A stretch of DNA of 64,000 bases from positions 124,001 through 188,000 of the forward strand of contig SUYH01000006.1 in assembly GCA_015060535.1 (NCBI GenBank), given 5' to 3'. The stretch's first letter is position 1. Each line of letters opens with the position of its first letter. This document shows positions 26,750 to 36,400 of the stretch, one piece after another. This stretch comes from Prevotella sp. (GTDB lineage Bacteria; Bacteroidota; Bacteroidia; Bacteroidales; Bacteroidaceae). The notes below the pieces were generated by a model, which worked only from the letters and a program-made list of their open reading frames with translations, was not told the DNA's origin and made no database searches. A program made the translations under genes and the position numbers.

Positions 26750-27571
26750 ATGAATGAGTTTTCAGTATTAATGTCTGTATATAAAAATGAGCAAGCCAGC
26801 TATCTCACGGCGTGTTTTGACAGTATATGTCAGCAAACGCTGCTACCTAACGAAATAGTATTAGTAGAAGACGGTCCACTTACCCCTGAATTATACGAAG
26901 CCATTGCTCATGAAGAACGACGTCTTCCTATACTTAAACGTATCGTCCTACCTGAAAACCAAGGACTGGGGATTGCTCTCAACAAAGGCTTGCAAGCCTG
27001 CTCACATGATATTGTTGCACGAATGGACACCGACGACATCTGTTTACCCAATAGATTTAAAACCCAGATAGATTTCATGATCTGTCATCCAGAAATAGAT
27101 GTGCTAGGAGCCTGGATAGAAGAGTTTGACCATACCCCAAACAACATCGTCGGAATTCGTTGTACACCTGAATATCACGACGAGATAATCAAATTCGGAA
27201 AGAAGCGAAATCCCATCAACCACCCTGTCGTCATGTTCCGAAAGAAAGCCGTGATGGAGGCTGGCAACTACCAGCCTTGCTATCTTTTTGAAGACTATTA
27301 TCTATGGGGCCGCATGCTTCAACAAGGATACATTTTTCACAATCTGCAGGAAATATTACTCCAGTTTAGGCGTTCACCAGAAATGATTAAGCGTAGAGGC
27401 GGCATCAATTATGCGCTATATGAAATAATATTCTTAAGAAAACTTCAAGAAACAAGGTACATTTCCTCCTACGATTTATTACGCAATATTTCGCAACGCA
27501 CACTCATCAGAATTATCCCCAATGGTATCAGAAACTATATCTATAAAAAATTATTGAGAACAATACCATAA
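26750..27571 (+). CDS. Glycosyltransferase family 2
   Basis: From ATG 26750 the protein has 273 residues and starts MNEFSVLMSVYKNEQASYL. The GT-A features are EIVLVEDGPLTPELYE and the metal-binding segment VARMDTDDICLPNRF (DTDD). This subgroup resembles amylovoran/AmsE-type transferases. The start was moved from 26714 because a complete promoter occupies the intervening bases. It is the last glycosyltransferase of the cluster and may be expressed independently of the genes upstream. Specificity is unknown. Confidence 0.87.
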   Translation: MNEFSVLMSVYKNEQASYLTACFDSICQQTLLPNEIVLVEDGPLTPELYEAIAHEERRLPILKRIVLPENQGLGIALNKGLQACSHDIVARMDTDDICLPNRFKTQIDFMICHPEIDVLGAWIEEFDHTPNNIVGIRCTPEYHDEIIKFGKKRNPINHPVVMFRKKAVMEAGNYQPCYLFEDYYLWGRMLQQGYIFHNLQEILLQFRRSPEMIKRRGGINYALYEIIFLRKLQETRYISSYDLLRNISQRTLIRIIPNGIRNYIYKKLLRTIP

Positions 27572-27639
27572 CATTTTTTATAAACAGGATAGTACTTTCC
27601 CAACTGAAGAATCATCATTTCGGCTGTGAATGTACAAAG

Positions 27640-27673
27640 AAGAGGTGGAAAAGCCAAATAATCTTCACCTCTT
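27640..27673. terminator. Inverted repeat between glycosyltransferase and phosphoglycosyl transferase genes
   Basis: AAGAGGTG and CACCTCTT form an 8-bp stem around an 18-nt loop. There is no long T-run, so it is a weak terminator or a processing site. The remainder of the 229-bp gap 27572-27800 is A/T-rich and holds nothing else that can be supported. Confidence 0.45.
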
Positions 27674-27800
27674 AATATAATTCTTGAGGTTTTTCAATTA
27701 CTCCGAAAGGACAAAAAAAATTGCCATTGGATGCAATAAAATTGATATTCACTCGTCTTAATAATAGAACGTTGAATTAAAATGAAGTGTTTATCGATAT

Positions 27801-28430
27801 ATGACTACTCTTAAAAACGGATATATCGTAGACGGAATGAATGAGGTGGAACGCAATATCAAAAGGTTAATAGACCTGTTTACTGCGCTCATTTGCCTTG
27901 TCATTTTTTCACCCCTGATGCTGTTATGTTACATCGCCATCAAACGAGAGGATGGCGGGCCTGCCATCTTCAAGCAGGAGCGCATCGGGCGATTCGGGCG
28001 TCCTTTCTATATCTATAAGTTCCGTAGCATGAGAGTAGATGCTGAGAAGGACGGACCTGCTCTTTATCAGCATGAAAACGATACCCGTATAACAAAGATT
28101 GGAAAGTTTCTTCGTGCCCATCATTTGGACGAGTTGCCCCAATTATGGAACGTGGTGAAAGGTGAGATGGCTTTTATCGGTCCTCGTCCTGAACGCAAAT
28201 TCTATATCGACCAAATTATTGAGCACGATCCTCGCTACGTCTATCTCTATCAGGTGCGTCCTGGGGTAACTTCCTACGCTACACTCTATAACGGATATAC
28301 GGACACGATGGAGAAAATGTTGCGTCGTCTGGAACTTGACCTCTACTATCTGGAACATCGATCTTTGTGGTTTGATGCCAAACTATTGGTATTGACCTTC
28401 TTGAACATTGCTTTTGGAAAGAAATTCTAA
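27801..28430 (+). CDS. Undecaprenyl-phosphate sugar phosphotransferase (WcaJ/PglC-type)
   Basis: This 209-residue protein is of the short bacterial sugar transferase form: one N-terminal hydrophobic hairpin (about 22-48, LIDLFTALICLVIFSPLML), then the catalytic part. Key blocks are FKQERIGRFGRPFYIYKFRSM, DELPQLWNVVKGEMAFIGPRP and the region around RPGVTSYATL. The Asp-Glu catalytic pair of the family is the DE of DELPQL. It transfers a sugar-1-phosphate to undecaprenyl phosphate and thereby starts each repeat unit. It lacks the four N-terminal membrane helices of full-length WcaJ. It lies 230 bp after the last glycosyltransferase. Confidence 0.92.
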   Translation: MTTLKNGYIVDGMNEVERNIKRLIDLFTALICLVIFSPLMLLCYIAIKREDGGPAIFKQERIGRFGRPFYIYKFRSMRVDAEKDGPALYQHENDTRITKIGKFLRAHHLDELPQLWNVVKGEMAFIGPRPERKFYIDQIIEHDPRYVYLYQVRPGVTSYATLYNGYTDTMEKMLRRLELDLYYLEHRSLWFDAKLLVLTFLNIAFGKKF

Positions 28431-28476
28431 AAAGAGATTTTCATATTAAACACTTGCATATCTCAAGAAAAAGTCA

Positions 28477-28484
28477 TATCTTTG
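28477..28484 (+). promoter_or_regulatory. Candidate -7 box upstream of the unknown gene at 28.7 kb
   Basis: TATCTTTG fits TAnnTTTG; TTGC lies 20 nt upstream (28453-28456) as a weak -33 element. Together with the repeats at 28594-28648 it would give a leader of almost 200 nt before the coding region. Confidence 0.5.
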
Positions 28485-28593
28485 TCGCATCGTACGTCAA
28501 TTTAGAATGCACTTACCTTCGATATCCCCAAGATGTAGTCCCCATTCTTGTACGATTGAACAACGTTTGATATACGTCTGTTGTCCGTTTATT

Positions 28594-28648
28594 AATCGGA
28601 CAACAATCGAACATCAATCGGACAACAGTGGGAGAACAGTGGGAGAAA
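28594..28648. repeat. Five 11-bp tandem units in the leader, with a 9-bp inverted repeat
   Basis: Five successive 11-mers occur: aatcggacaac, aatcgaacatc, aatcggacaac, agtgggagaac, agtgggagaaa. The first overlaps the right arm of an inverted repeat TGTTGTCCG (28579-28587) / CGGACAACA (28597-28605). The ORF-track frame of the next gene runs through this stretch, but the encoded residues look non-coding. Confidence 0.75.
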
Positions 28649-28683
28649 GAACGAAGGAAGAAGAGAGCAAAGGTAAAGATGAA

Positions 28684-29475
28684 ATGGAGTGCGATTTGAC
28701 AGGAATGAGAGTAGAATTAGCATACTACATAAAATATATTGTGATGAAAAGGAAAGGAACAGGAAAAGGACTGATGGTTGTTGGCAGTATGCGAAAGGAC
28801 GGCATTACAACCTACATGAAGCAAGGCAGAATGATTGTACGGTCTGCAAATTCCATGGAGAGGCGCAGCAATACGCTGCCTCAGTTTATTCAACGGCAGA
28901 AAATGCGTCATTCCGTGGCGCTATGGAGGATGATGAAGTATTGTGAGCCGATGTTTACCAAAGGAACAACGGCTTATAACAACTTCCTGTCACTAGCCAA
29001 CCAATTGCCTGCGTTGTATGTAGAAAAGATCGTGATGGAAAACACCTCGTTCCTGATGCCAGGCATACCCGTAAGTGACGGTAACCTTCCGAAGATTAAA
29101 GAGGAGTTGGGCGAGGTGGACGGAATGCCAGCCCTGATTACTAATCTCAAGCCTCATGACTGGGAACCTTGGACGAAGTTATGGCTTTATACCGCCGTTC
29201 AGACTGGTGAATACAGAGATATTCACGTGCAGTTCAGCAAGCGCGAAGTATCTTGGGAAGAGATGACGGTGGTGGACGGACATTATGTATTGAAGTGTAA
29301 GGAATTCTCCGATGAGACAAAAGGCTGGGCACTGGTGTTGGTAAAAGGGGAACGCTGTTCGCCACAGGCCATTGTTACACGTTGTACGCTATACCAAAAG
29401 TACATGACAGAAGAAGCCTTAGAGAAAGCAGCAGAAAGCTATGGCGGACTCACTGGAATAAATAAATTTTTATAA
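28684..29475 (+). CDS. Conserved-looking protein of unknown function
   Basis: Not recognised with certainty. The ORF-track start (28507) would include the repeated leader, so a start at 28684 (MECDLTGMRVEL, 263 residues) or a later ATG is more likely. No signal peptide or membrane segment is evident. The segment MIVRSANSMERRSNTLPQFI and the following RHSVALWRMMKYCEPMF are basic and look like a conserved core. The remainder has strands and an NLKPHDWEPWTKLW block. It faintly recalls the DUF6266-type proteins of Bacteroidetes (basic start, then a two-part beta domain), but this is weak. It has its own promoter and stands between the phosphoglycosyl transferase and the Wzi-like gene. Confidence 0.6.
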   Translation: MECDLTGMRVELAYYIKYIVMKRKGTGKGLMVVGSMRKDGITTYMKQGRMIVRSANSMERRSNTLPQFIQRQKMRHSVALWRMMKYCEPMFTKGTTAYNNFLSLANQLPALYVEKIVMENTSFLMPGIPVSDGNLPKIKEELGEVDGMPALITNLKPHDWEPWTKLWLYTAVQTGEYRDIHVQFSKREVSWEEMTVVDGHYVLKCKEFSDETKGWALVLVKGERCSPQAIVTRCTLYQKYMTEEALEKAAESYGGLTGINKFL

Positions 29476-29502
29476 ATGGAACTCAAACTATTATAGGCTG
29501 AT

Positions 29503-31035
29503 ATGAAAATATTATTTAAGACTTTTGAATACATTGTGTCTGGAAGTTATCTTTGCATCGCCTTCGCCATTCTATGTACGAACAACGCTATGGCGCAGGA
29601 TTCACTGCAGACCAATATCACCTACGACCTAACAACGGAAGCCGCCTTTGGTACGGGCGACTTCACAGCTTATCAACTGGTGACGAATCGGCATCATGTG
29701 CTTGCAACCCGTCCCAACACGGCTTATCTGCGGGGTGCGGTCAACGTGGAACATTCATTCAACAAAGACTGGAAGCTGTCAGGGACCATCGATGCCATCG
29801 GTTCCCTGCATGCCGACCACAAAGCATACCTGCAGCAGTGTTATGCCAACCTCTCGTGGAAGAGTTTCTTCGTGGAGGCAGGAAGTCGTGAACAGAGGCC
29901 CGTATTGCGCGACGAACTTCTGTCGAGCGGTGCATTCACCAAGGGCTGTAATGCCAAGCCCATACCGCAAATTCATGTAGGCACGAAGGATTTCTGGACG
30001 ATACCATACACCAAGGGATGGTTACAGCTTAGTTTCGACTTCGGCTACGGAAAGTTTCTCGACAGCGACTATCAAGAGAAATTGTTCCTGCGCAACAGCA
30101 TCGGCAACAGGCACTATGCCACTGGCGTGCTCTATCATCAGAAGCACCTATACCTGCGATCTAATCCAAACAAAACCTTCGTCGTCACCATCGGTATCGA
30201 GCATGCAGCGCAATTTGGAGGCACAGGATATGAGATGAAGGACGGGGATCTGGTCAGCAAGAAGAAAGATTCTGGTTTGAAGGCTTTCTGGAAGATCATT
30301 CTGCCAGGCGGCGACAGCAACTACTTTAATAACAATGCACAAGAAGACTGGGTTTACGGCAACCACCTCGGTTCAATGACCGTACAGTTAGGCTGGAACA
30401 TCAACAAAGAGCATCTGTTGCAGGCATATCTCGATAATATTTTCGAAGACGGTTCTGGCATCCGAAAAAGTAATGGATGGGATGGCCTGTGGGGACTGCA
30501 GTATAGCAACAAATCAGCAGGCAGACAATATGTTCGTGGAGTTGTCTTTGAATATTTCCAAACCACCAACCAATGCGGTCCCCTGCACTATGATAGTGGT
30601 GACTATCCTGAACCTATCCGCAGTCAGATTACCGACTTGGTGACGGGCAACGACAACTACTACAACCACTCGTTCTATAACAGCTACGACCACTACGGTA
30701 TGGCTCTTGGCAATGCGCTGCTGACGTCACCAATATACAACAAGATGGGCTATAACGACTTTCGCGACACGCGCATAAAAGCCTGGCACATGGGAGTAAC
30801 TGGCGAAATCTGCGACCATGTGTCATATCTCGTCAAGGGTTCCTACCGCGAGGGTTGGGGCACTTACTGGAATCCGTTACCCAGCAAACACCACTCGATA
30901 GACGCCATATTCCAAGGCATCTACATACAGGGGCCTTGGAAGATCTCTGCTGCCTATGCTTTCGATGCAGGCAACGTCTATGGCGACTGTAACACGTTTA
31001 ACTTTAAAATTGGTTATCATGGCAAGATTCTTTAA
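29503..31035 (+). CDS. Capsule assembly outer-membrane protein, Wzi family
   Basis: This 510-residue protein has a signal peptide ending NNAMAQ. The rest is rich in alternating aromatic and polar strands, as in an outer-membrane beta-barrel. Blocks such as FFVEAGSREQRPVLRDELLSSG, WLQLSFDFGYGKFLDSDYQE, the middle VFEYFQTTNQCGP and NDNYYNHSFYNSYDHYGMALG match the capsule assembly Wzi family of Bacteroidetes. In E. coli, Wzi anchors group 1 capsule to the surface. Its presence suggests that the polymer made by this cluster is held at the surface as a capsule rather than simply released. Overlaps the next gene by 17 nt. Confidence 0.87.
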   Translation: MKILFKTFEYIVSGSYLCIAFAILCTNNAMAQDSLQTNITYDLTTEAAFGTGDFTAYQLVTNRHHVLATRPNTAYLRGAVNVEHSFNKDWKLSGTIDAIGSLHADHKAYLQQCYANLSWKSFFVEAGSREQRPVLRDELLSSGAFTKGCNAKPIPQIHVGTKDFWTIPYTKGWLQLSFDFGYGKFLDSDYQEKLFLRNSIGNRHYATGVLYHQKHLYLRSNPNKTFVVTIGIEHAAQFGGTGYEMKDGDLVSKKKDSGLKAFWKIILPGGDSNYFNNNAQEDWVYGNHLGSMTVQLGWNINKEHLLQAYLDNIFEDGSGIRKSNGWDGLWGLQYSNKSAGRQYVRGVVFEYFQTTNQCGPLHYDSGDYPEPIRSQITDLVTGNDNYYNHSFYNSYDHYGMALGNALLTSPIYNKMGYNDFRDTRIKAWHMGVTGEICDHVSYLVKGSYREGWGTYWNPLPSKHHSIDAIFQGIYIQGPWKISAAYAFDAGNVYGDCNTFNFKIGYHGKIL

Positions 31036-31411
31036 ATATTTTCTCTTTTCACTTTTTGCGATTCACTTTTCAATTCTCATATCCTCTTGTCAAGAAGGAA
31101 GAGAAGCCGGCGATTTGCTAGGCCAGTGGCGCATGGATCATACCGATTCCAAATACATCAGTTTCTCTGGTTCCATTGTTTGGATAAAAGATCTTAACAT
31201 GGGTGGTGTCAATGGAAATTTCCAGCATATAGGCGACAGTCTGTTCATTCAATGTTATTCTGAAAAGGCCGAAAAAACAGACACCACACTCGTTGAAGAA
31301 TCATTTGGCTTCAAACCCTTTAATAATATCAGGGTAAAGATAGCTGCCTTGGATAACGACCAGCTCGTCATTACCAAAGGCAGCCAAACGTGGAGTCTCC
31401 ACAAATACTGA
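31019..31411 (+). CDS. Small lipocalin-like lipoprotein
   Basis: The start at 31019 (MARFFKYFLFSLFAIHFSILISSC) gives a proper lipoprotein signal with Cys24; the ORF-track start at 30956 lies inside the Wzi-like gene. The 130-residue product has LLGQWRMDHTDSKYISF and ITKGSQTWSLHKY, the pattern of the small lipocalin-like domains common in Bacteroidetes lipoproteins. Function is unknown; overlap with the Wzi-like gene suggests it acts with it at the outer membrane. The stop lies one base before the stop of the convergent GH51 gene; no terminator is visible between them. Confidence 0.75.
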   Translation: MARFFKYFLFSLFAIHFSILISSCQEGREAGDLLGQWRMDHTDSKYISFSGSIVWIKDLNMGGVNGNFQHIGDSLFIQCYSEKAEKTDTTLVEESFGFKPFNNIRVKIAALDNDQLVITKGSQTWSLHKY

Positions 31412-31412
31412 T

Positions 31413-33461
31413 TTATTTCTTAATGCGGTAGATACGGAATGACATAGCAGGCAATTGATCTTTGATAACCGATAGTTTCTTGCCTGCTTCAACAGCTACA
31501 CTACCCTTCTTCGGAGTGATGAGTTCAGGATGCTGGATGCTGTTCTCATCATCCAAGCCTTGATGACTCAGAGTAAGCGTTTGTGCAGTTTCAGCACCCA
31601 TCATATCTTTCAGGTTTAGCGTAATGGGTTGCTCGCTCTTCGATGTGTTGACCACCTTAACAATGACCTCGTTGGCATCCTTATCGAAAGCAGCTGAGGC
31701 AAAGAGTCCGTTCTGGCCCTCCTGATTAGCTACAGGCTGCGGCTTGCCTTTCTTCGGACGATTGGTACTCACCATCGTCTTAGCTGGTGTGGTCAGCGAA
31801 AGCACATGGGTGCCCTTGTTGGTAGCATACATCTGTTGAACATAGTAGCTCACGGTCTTGAACATCTGTGTCTGGTCGTACCATATCTGGTCGGGACGCC
31901 ACTGCCATCCGTCGACATGGGCAAAGAGCGGAGCTGGTGTCGTCATGTGTACGATGTCGGCATTACGCTCAAATCCCGTCATATGGGCGGCCTCCAGGAT
32001 AGCAGCCTCATAGTGATTCCATTTCTTGCCCTTACCATGACAGGCATACTCACCGGCAAACACTTTCGGACCCTTGCGATCATACGAATCATAGCGCAGT
32101 CCGTGACTCAGGAACCAAGCCTCATTCCGGTAATAATGTTCGTCGTAGAGGTCTACTTTCAGTTCCTTCATACGGGGTTGTAGCAAGTCAAAGTCCCATC
32201 CCTCAGAGTTAGGACCTGTTGTTCCGATAAGCTTCAGCTTTGGATATTTTGCACGCAGGGCATCACAGAACTTCTTCAGTCGCTCAGTAAACACGGGGCC
32301 ATATCCACCATGTGCCTCGTCGTAGTCCCACTGCTCGTTACCCACACCAAGGAACTTCAGATTAAAGGGCGCGGGATGCCCCATATCAGCACGCACCTTA
32401 CCCCACTTCGTCGTGATGTCACCATTGGCAAACTCTACGAGGTCCAGCGCATCCTGAATATAGGAATCCAGATCGTCGAGTGCCACATGAACACCAGGCT
32501 TGGTTGGATTGCGATTCTGGAACTGGCAGCTCAATCCGCAAGAGATAACGGGCAAAGGTTCTGCACCGATATCCTCTGCCAACTGGAAAAATTCGAAGAA
32601 TCCCAGTCCATACGACTGATAGTAATCGGGGAAGTAGCGGTAGTCAAAAGTGTGCTCCCAGCGGTTCTGGTTCAACGGACGGTTCTCGACGGGACCAACC
32701 GAATTCTTCCACTGGTAGCGTGTGGCCAGGTCTGTTCCCTCCACGATACATCCACCGGGAAAGCGGAAGATACCGGGATGCAAATCCTCCAGCGCCTGGG
32801 CTAAGTCACGACGCATACCGTTTTCGCGATTCTTATAGGTATTGACCGGGAAGAGTGAGACGTGCTCCAGACAAACGCTGTTCGAGCTATTCAAGAAGAT
32901 GCGCAACTTGGCATGTTTTAAGGTCTTCCCAGCGGTCAGCGTAATGGTGTATTTCTTCCATTCCGTCGATGTAATGTCCAGTTTCTGCTCAGCAAACTCC
33001 TGACGCTCGTCCATTGAATTCTCCAGAATGAGCTGAACGCGAATGGCAGAGTTACCCTTAGGAGCCTTGGCCCATACAGAGAAACGGTACTGTTCTCCCT
33101 TCTTCACGCCGATGCCAAAGAATCCTTCATTCACAAGTCCCGTACGACGGTCTCGATGACCTGGGTCGCTCAGCTTCACATAGTGAGGACAGCGCTGGAA
33201 TGGTCCATCATCCTCAACATCGACATCACCAAAAGCCTGCCAGCCCATCAAGTGCTGGGGAAATTCAAACGAACGGTTCTTCACCAGTTCACCATACAGG
33301 CCACCATCGGCAGCATAGTTGATGTCCTCAAAAAAGATACCGTACATGGTCGACTGGATGGGAGCACCTAGCTTCGCTGTATTCACATCCATCGTCAGCT
33401 GTGCCATTGTAGCAAATGACGTGACCATGACGGTTGCTAATGATATCAATCTTTTATTCAT
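31413..33461 (-). CDS. GH51 alpha-L-arabinofuranosidase
   Basis: The start at 33461 (MNKRLISLATVMVTSFATMAQ) gives a signal peptide; the ORF-track start adds 61 residues that read into the intergenic region. The 682-residue product has a CBM4/9-like beta-sandwich (about 50-210) and then the GH51 barrel. The acid/base Glu is in LGVGNEQWD (about 365) and the nucleophile Glu in VFAGEYACHGKG (about 475). A C-terminal beta domain ends MSFRIYRIKK. It removes arabinofuranosyl units from arabinan or arabino-oligosaccharides, probably in the periplasm. It is the last gene of the arabinan operon, 25 bp after the GH51-GH43 fusion gene. Confidence 0.92.
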   Translation of the reverse strand: MNKRLISLATVMVTSFATMAQLTMDVNTAKLGAPIQSTMYGIFFEDINYAADGGLYGELVKNRSFEFPQHLMGWQAFGDVDVEDDGPFQRCPHYVKLSDPGHRDRRTGLVNEGFFGIGVKKGEQYRFSVWAKAPKGNSAIRVQLILENSMDERQEFAEQKLDITSTEWKKYTITLTAGKTLKHAKLRIFLNSSNSVCLEHVSLFPVNTYKNRENGMRRDLAQALEDLHPGIFRFPGGCIVEGTDLATRYQWKNSVGPVENRPLNQNRWEHTFDYRYFPDYYQSYGLGFFEFFQLAEDIGAEPLPVISCGLSCQFQNRNPTKPGVHVALDDLDSYIQDALDLVEFANGDITTKWGKVRADMGHPAPFNLKFLGVGNEQWDYDEAHGGYGPVFTERLKKFCDALRAKYPKLKLIGTTGPNSEGWDFDLLQPRMKELKVDLYDEHYYRNEAWFLSHGLRYDSYDRKGPKVFAGEYACHGKGKKWNHYEAAILEAAHMTGFERNADIVHMTTPAPLFAHVDGWQWRPDQIWYDQTQMFKTVSYYVQQMYATNKGTHVLSLTTPAKTMVSTNRPKKGKPQPVANQEGQNGLFASAAFDKDANEVIVKVVNTSKSEQPITLNLKDMMGAETAQTLTLSHQGLDDENSIQHPELITPKKGSVAVEAGKKLSVIKDQLPAMSFRIYRIKK

Positions 33462-33486
33462 AATTTTATAGTAATACATCTCTAAT

Positions 33487-36400
33487 TTACTTATTGGATT
33501 TAATCTCGGGCCACCCGTCAGGTGTCCACAAGATAGGGCGCTGTACAAGGTATGCTGCACCATCTTGCGTTGCACTGTAGCCATGGCAGATGAATACATC
33601 CTTACCATCAAAGTGATATGCAGCGCTATGGCCTGCAGCCTCAAAGGATCGTTTGTCGCCCTCTAAGAAGAGAGTGCCTCCACCTTGTGCCATATCGCGG
33701 CCTTCGCGATCAATAAAGGGACCGGTCACCGACTTACTGCGTCCTACAGCGACGCGATAGTTGCTCTTGGCACCTCGGCAGCAGTAGTCCCACGACACGA
33801 AAAGGTAGTAGTAGCCACCATGCTTGAAGACGAAAGGCGCCTCAATGGCATTGGTGCCAGCAAACTTAGAAGTGGGGTTGGGTTCTGGCGCCTGATAGCC
33901 CTTAGGATAGCGGCGCGCAATAGTGCGTGGCTGCTGGCCTTTAGCCAAGTGCATGGTAGAGTCGAGGCGCGCCACCTGAATACCATCCCAAAATGAGCCC
34001 CAGAAGAGCCAAGGCTGGTCATCGTCATCAACCACGAAACAGGGATCGATAGCATTCCACTGGTCTCGTTTCTCGCGCGATGTGACAATGCAGCCCTCGT
34101 CGCTCCACAAAGGACTGTTAAGCGACTTGCTGCTCAGGAGTCCGATGACCGAGTTATTCTTACCGAATGTCGAACAGCTATAAGCCATCCACCAACGGTC
34201 ATGCCAACGGATGACATCGGGTGCCCAGACGTGGTGGTTGAATCCTGGCACTGAGTCGCGCGTCCACTGAGGGATGACACTCATAACGGGTTCATGACGC
34301 ATTGACCATTGCTTGCCATCCTGTGACGTCATGTGCTGGATACCCACACCAGTGGAATATAGGTGGTAGGTGCCATGCTCATGAGCCATCACAGGATCAT
34401 GGACAAAAGGGGAGTCGGTAGGGGCTGAAAGACCTTTGATGCGGATGATGTTCAGCGAATAAGCAGGAATTTCCACCTCGACCTGATTGCCCTCAGGTGA
34501 GAGTTCGTGCTGAGTGGGATAGATATTGGTGGGCTGCTGGAGGGTGTTCTCGTCCATACCGTCGACTGCAGCCAGTCTGATCAGTTTGGCACTCTTCACG
34601 GGGAAGTGGCTGATGTCGAGGCGGACGGTTGTCGTCTCACTGCCTGTATTGACTACCTTGATAATGAGCTCGCCAGTGGGCTCGTCAATCGTAGCCGACG
34701 AGAATATGCCGGGCTGTACATCAGCCTTCAATACGGTATCGAATACCAGTTCCTTGTCCAGCCAGCACTTTAGGCTGTCGCCAGCCATCTGGAACGTGAT
34801 GTCATACCAGCGTCCCGTCTCAATGCTGCCAGGCTTAGTCTCCATCTGTCCCTTACCGCCATTGGTGATGTGCTCGATGCCATGCTGGGTATTGCCCCAG
34901 CCGCCCAGATTCACCCAGTCGTAGTTCAGCGAGTCAACATAGTTGAAGACAATGATAAAACCCTCGTTGCCACTATCCTTGCGGGCACGGAACTTGACGG
35001 TATAATGGTCGGAAACTTCAGCACGACACATGGCCAAACACTGTTCGTACAGACTGGTCTGACTGACGCTTCCGTCAGCATTCTTCTGCCACTGGCCCGA
35101 CAGGAATTGGGGCTGTCCGGTCTTGGGCAGCGGATCGGGATGGGTAAACGATGCCTGTGTGGCCCATGTGGCAAAGCCGATACGCGACTTTGGCGGAGTG
35201 ACGGCAGTACGTCGCTGTAGGTTAACATTGCCCTGCTGTTCGACACGGACCACCTGAGTGCCCACATGCTGAGGCATGAGTTGCTGGACGTAATACGACG
35301 GAGTACCCATGACGCGGCTCGAGTTGAAACGTATCATGTCAGGACGCCACTTCGCATCATTTTCGTTGACGAAGATGGGGGCGTATGAGTTCAGGGGTAC
35401 GATGTCAGAGTTATTCTCCATGCCCATCATATAGACAGCCTCGCCCAAGGCTGCGTTCATATTACCTAAGTTGCCAAAGCCGCTGGTGACAGCATATTCG
35501 CCGACATAGATCTTCGGACCGCGGCGGTCGTAGCTGTCGTACTTGCGGAAAGCCTCAGTGAACCAAGCGGGATTGCGATAGTAGTGCTCGTCGAGCAGGT
35601 CAACAGGGAGCTGTGAGCCCCATTTGGGGTTGTCATCACCCCAAGCCACCACATTGCCAATCAGTTGCATCTTGGGGTATTTAGCCAGGATTGCCTTGCG
35701 GAACTGGTTGTAGCGCTCGTAGTAGTGGTCGCTTTGGTATTCGGCATTAGGCTGGTTATTCTCGTTGCCAATCTCGAGATACTCGATATTGAAAGGAACC
35801 GGATGACCGTTCTTGGCGCGCATGGCACCATACTTCGTCGTGACGTCGCCATTGGCATACTCTAAGGCTGCCAGCGTTTCGTCAATCCAAGGCTGAATCT
35901 GATCATAGGGCGTCATACCGCCATGCCACAGTCCGATGTTGACAACATAGAGCGGTTTAGCTCCCAGGTCCTCGGCCATCTGCAGGTATTCGTGGAAACC
36001 GATACCGTCGGTGGTACGGTAGCCCCAGTTGACATTCCAATGACCAGGACGTTCCTCGATAGGACCGATGGTACGCTCCCAGCGGAAAGCATTCTCAGGT
36101 GATAGCTGCCCCTCGACGAAACAGCCACCGGGGAAGCGCATGAACTTGGGATGCATCTCGTAGAGCATCTGTGCCAAGTCAGGACGTAGACCATTTTCAC
36201 GATTCTTGAACGTCGGTGGGAAAAGCGACACCACGTCGAGGTCGAGCATGCCCTTGCCGTCAAAGACCAGTGCGAACTGAGCCTGCGGATCGTTAGCAGT
36301 GCCTGTCAGCGTGGCCGTATATTTGGTCCATCCCTTATTCTTTTTAGCTATGGGGAAACCACTGACCACCGTTTGGGCATAAACAGTTGAGCCGTCCTTC

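Noticed and set aside
31413-33644. Long form of the GH51 gene starting at 33644
   Set aside because: The first 61 residues have no signal peptide and read antisense sense-shadow of the neighbouring gene's end; the ATG at 33461 gives a normal secretion signal.
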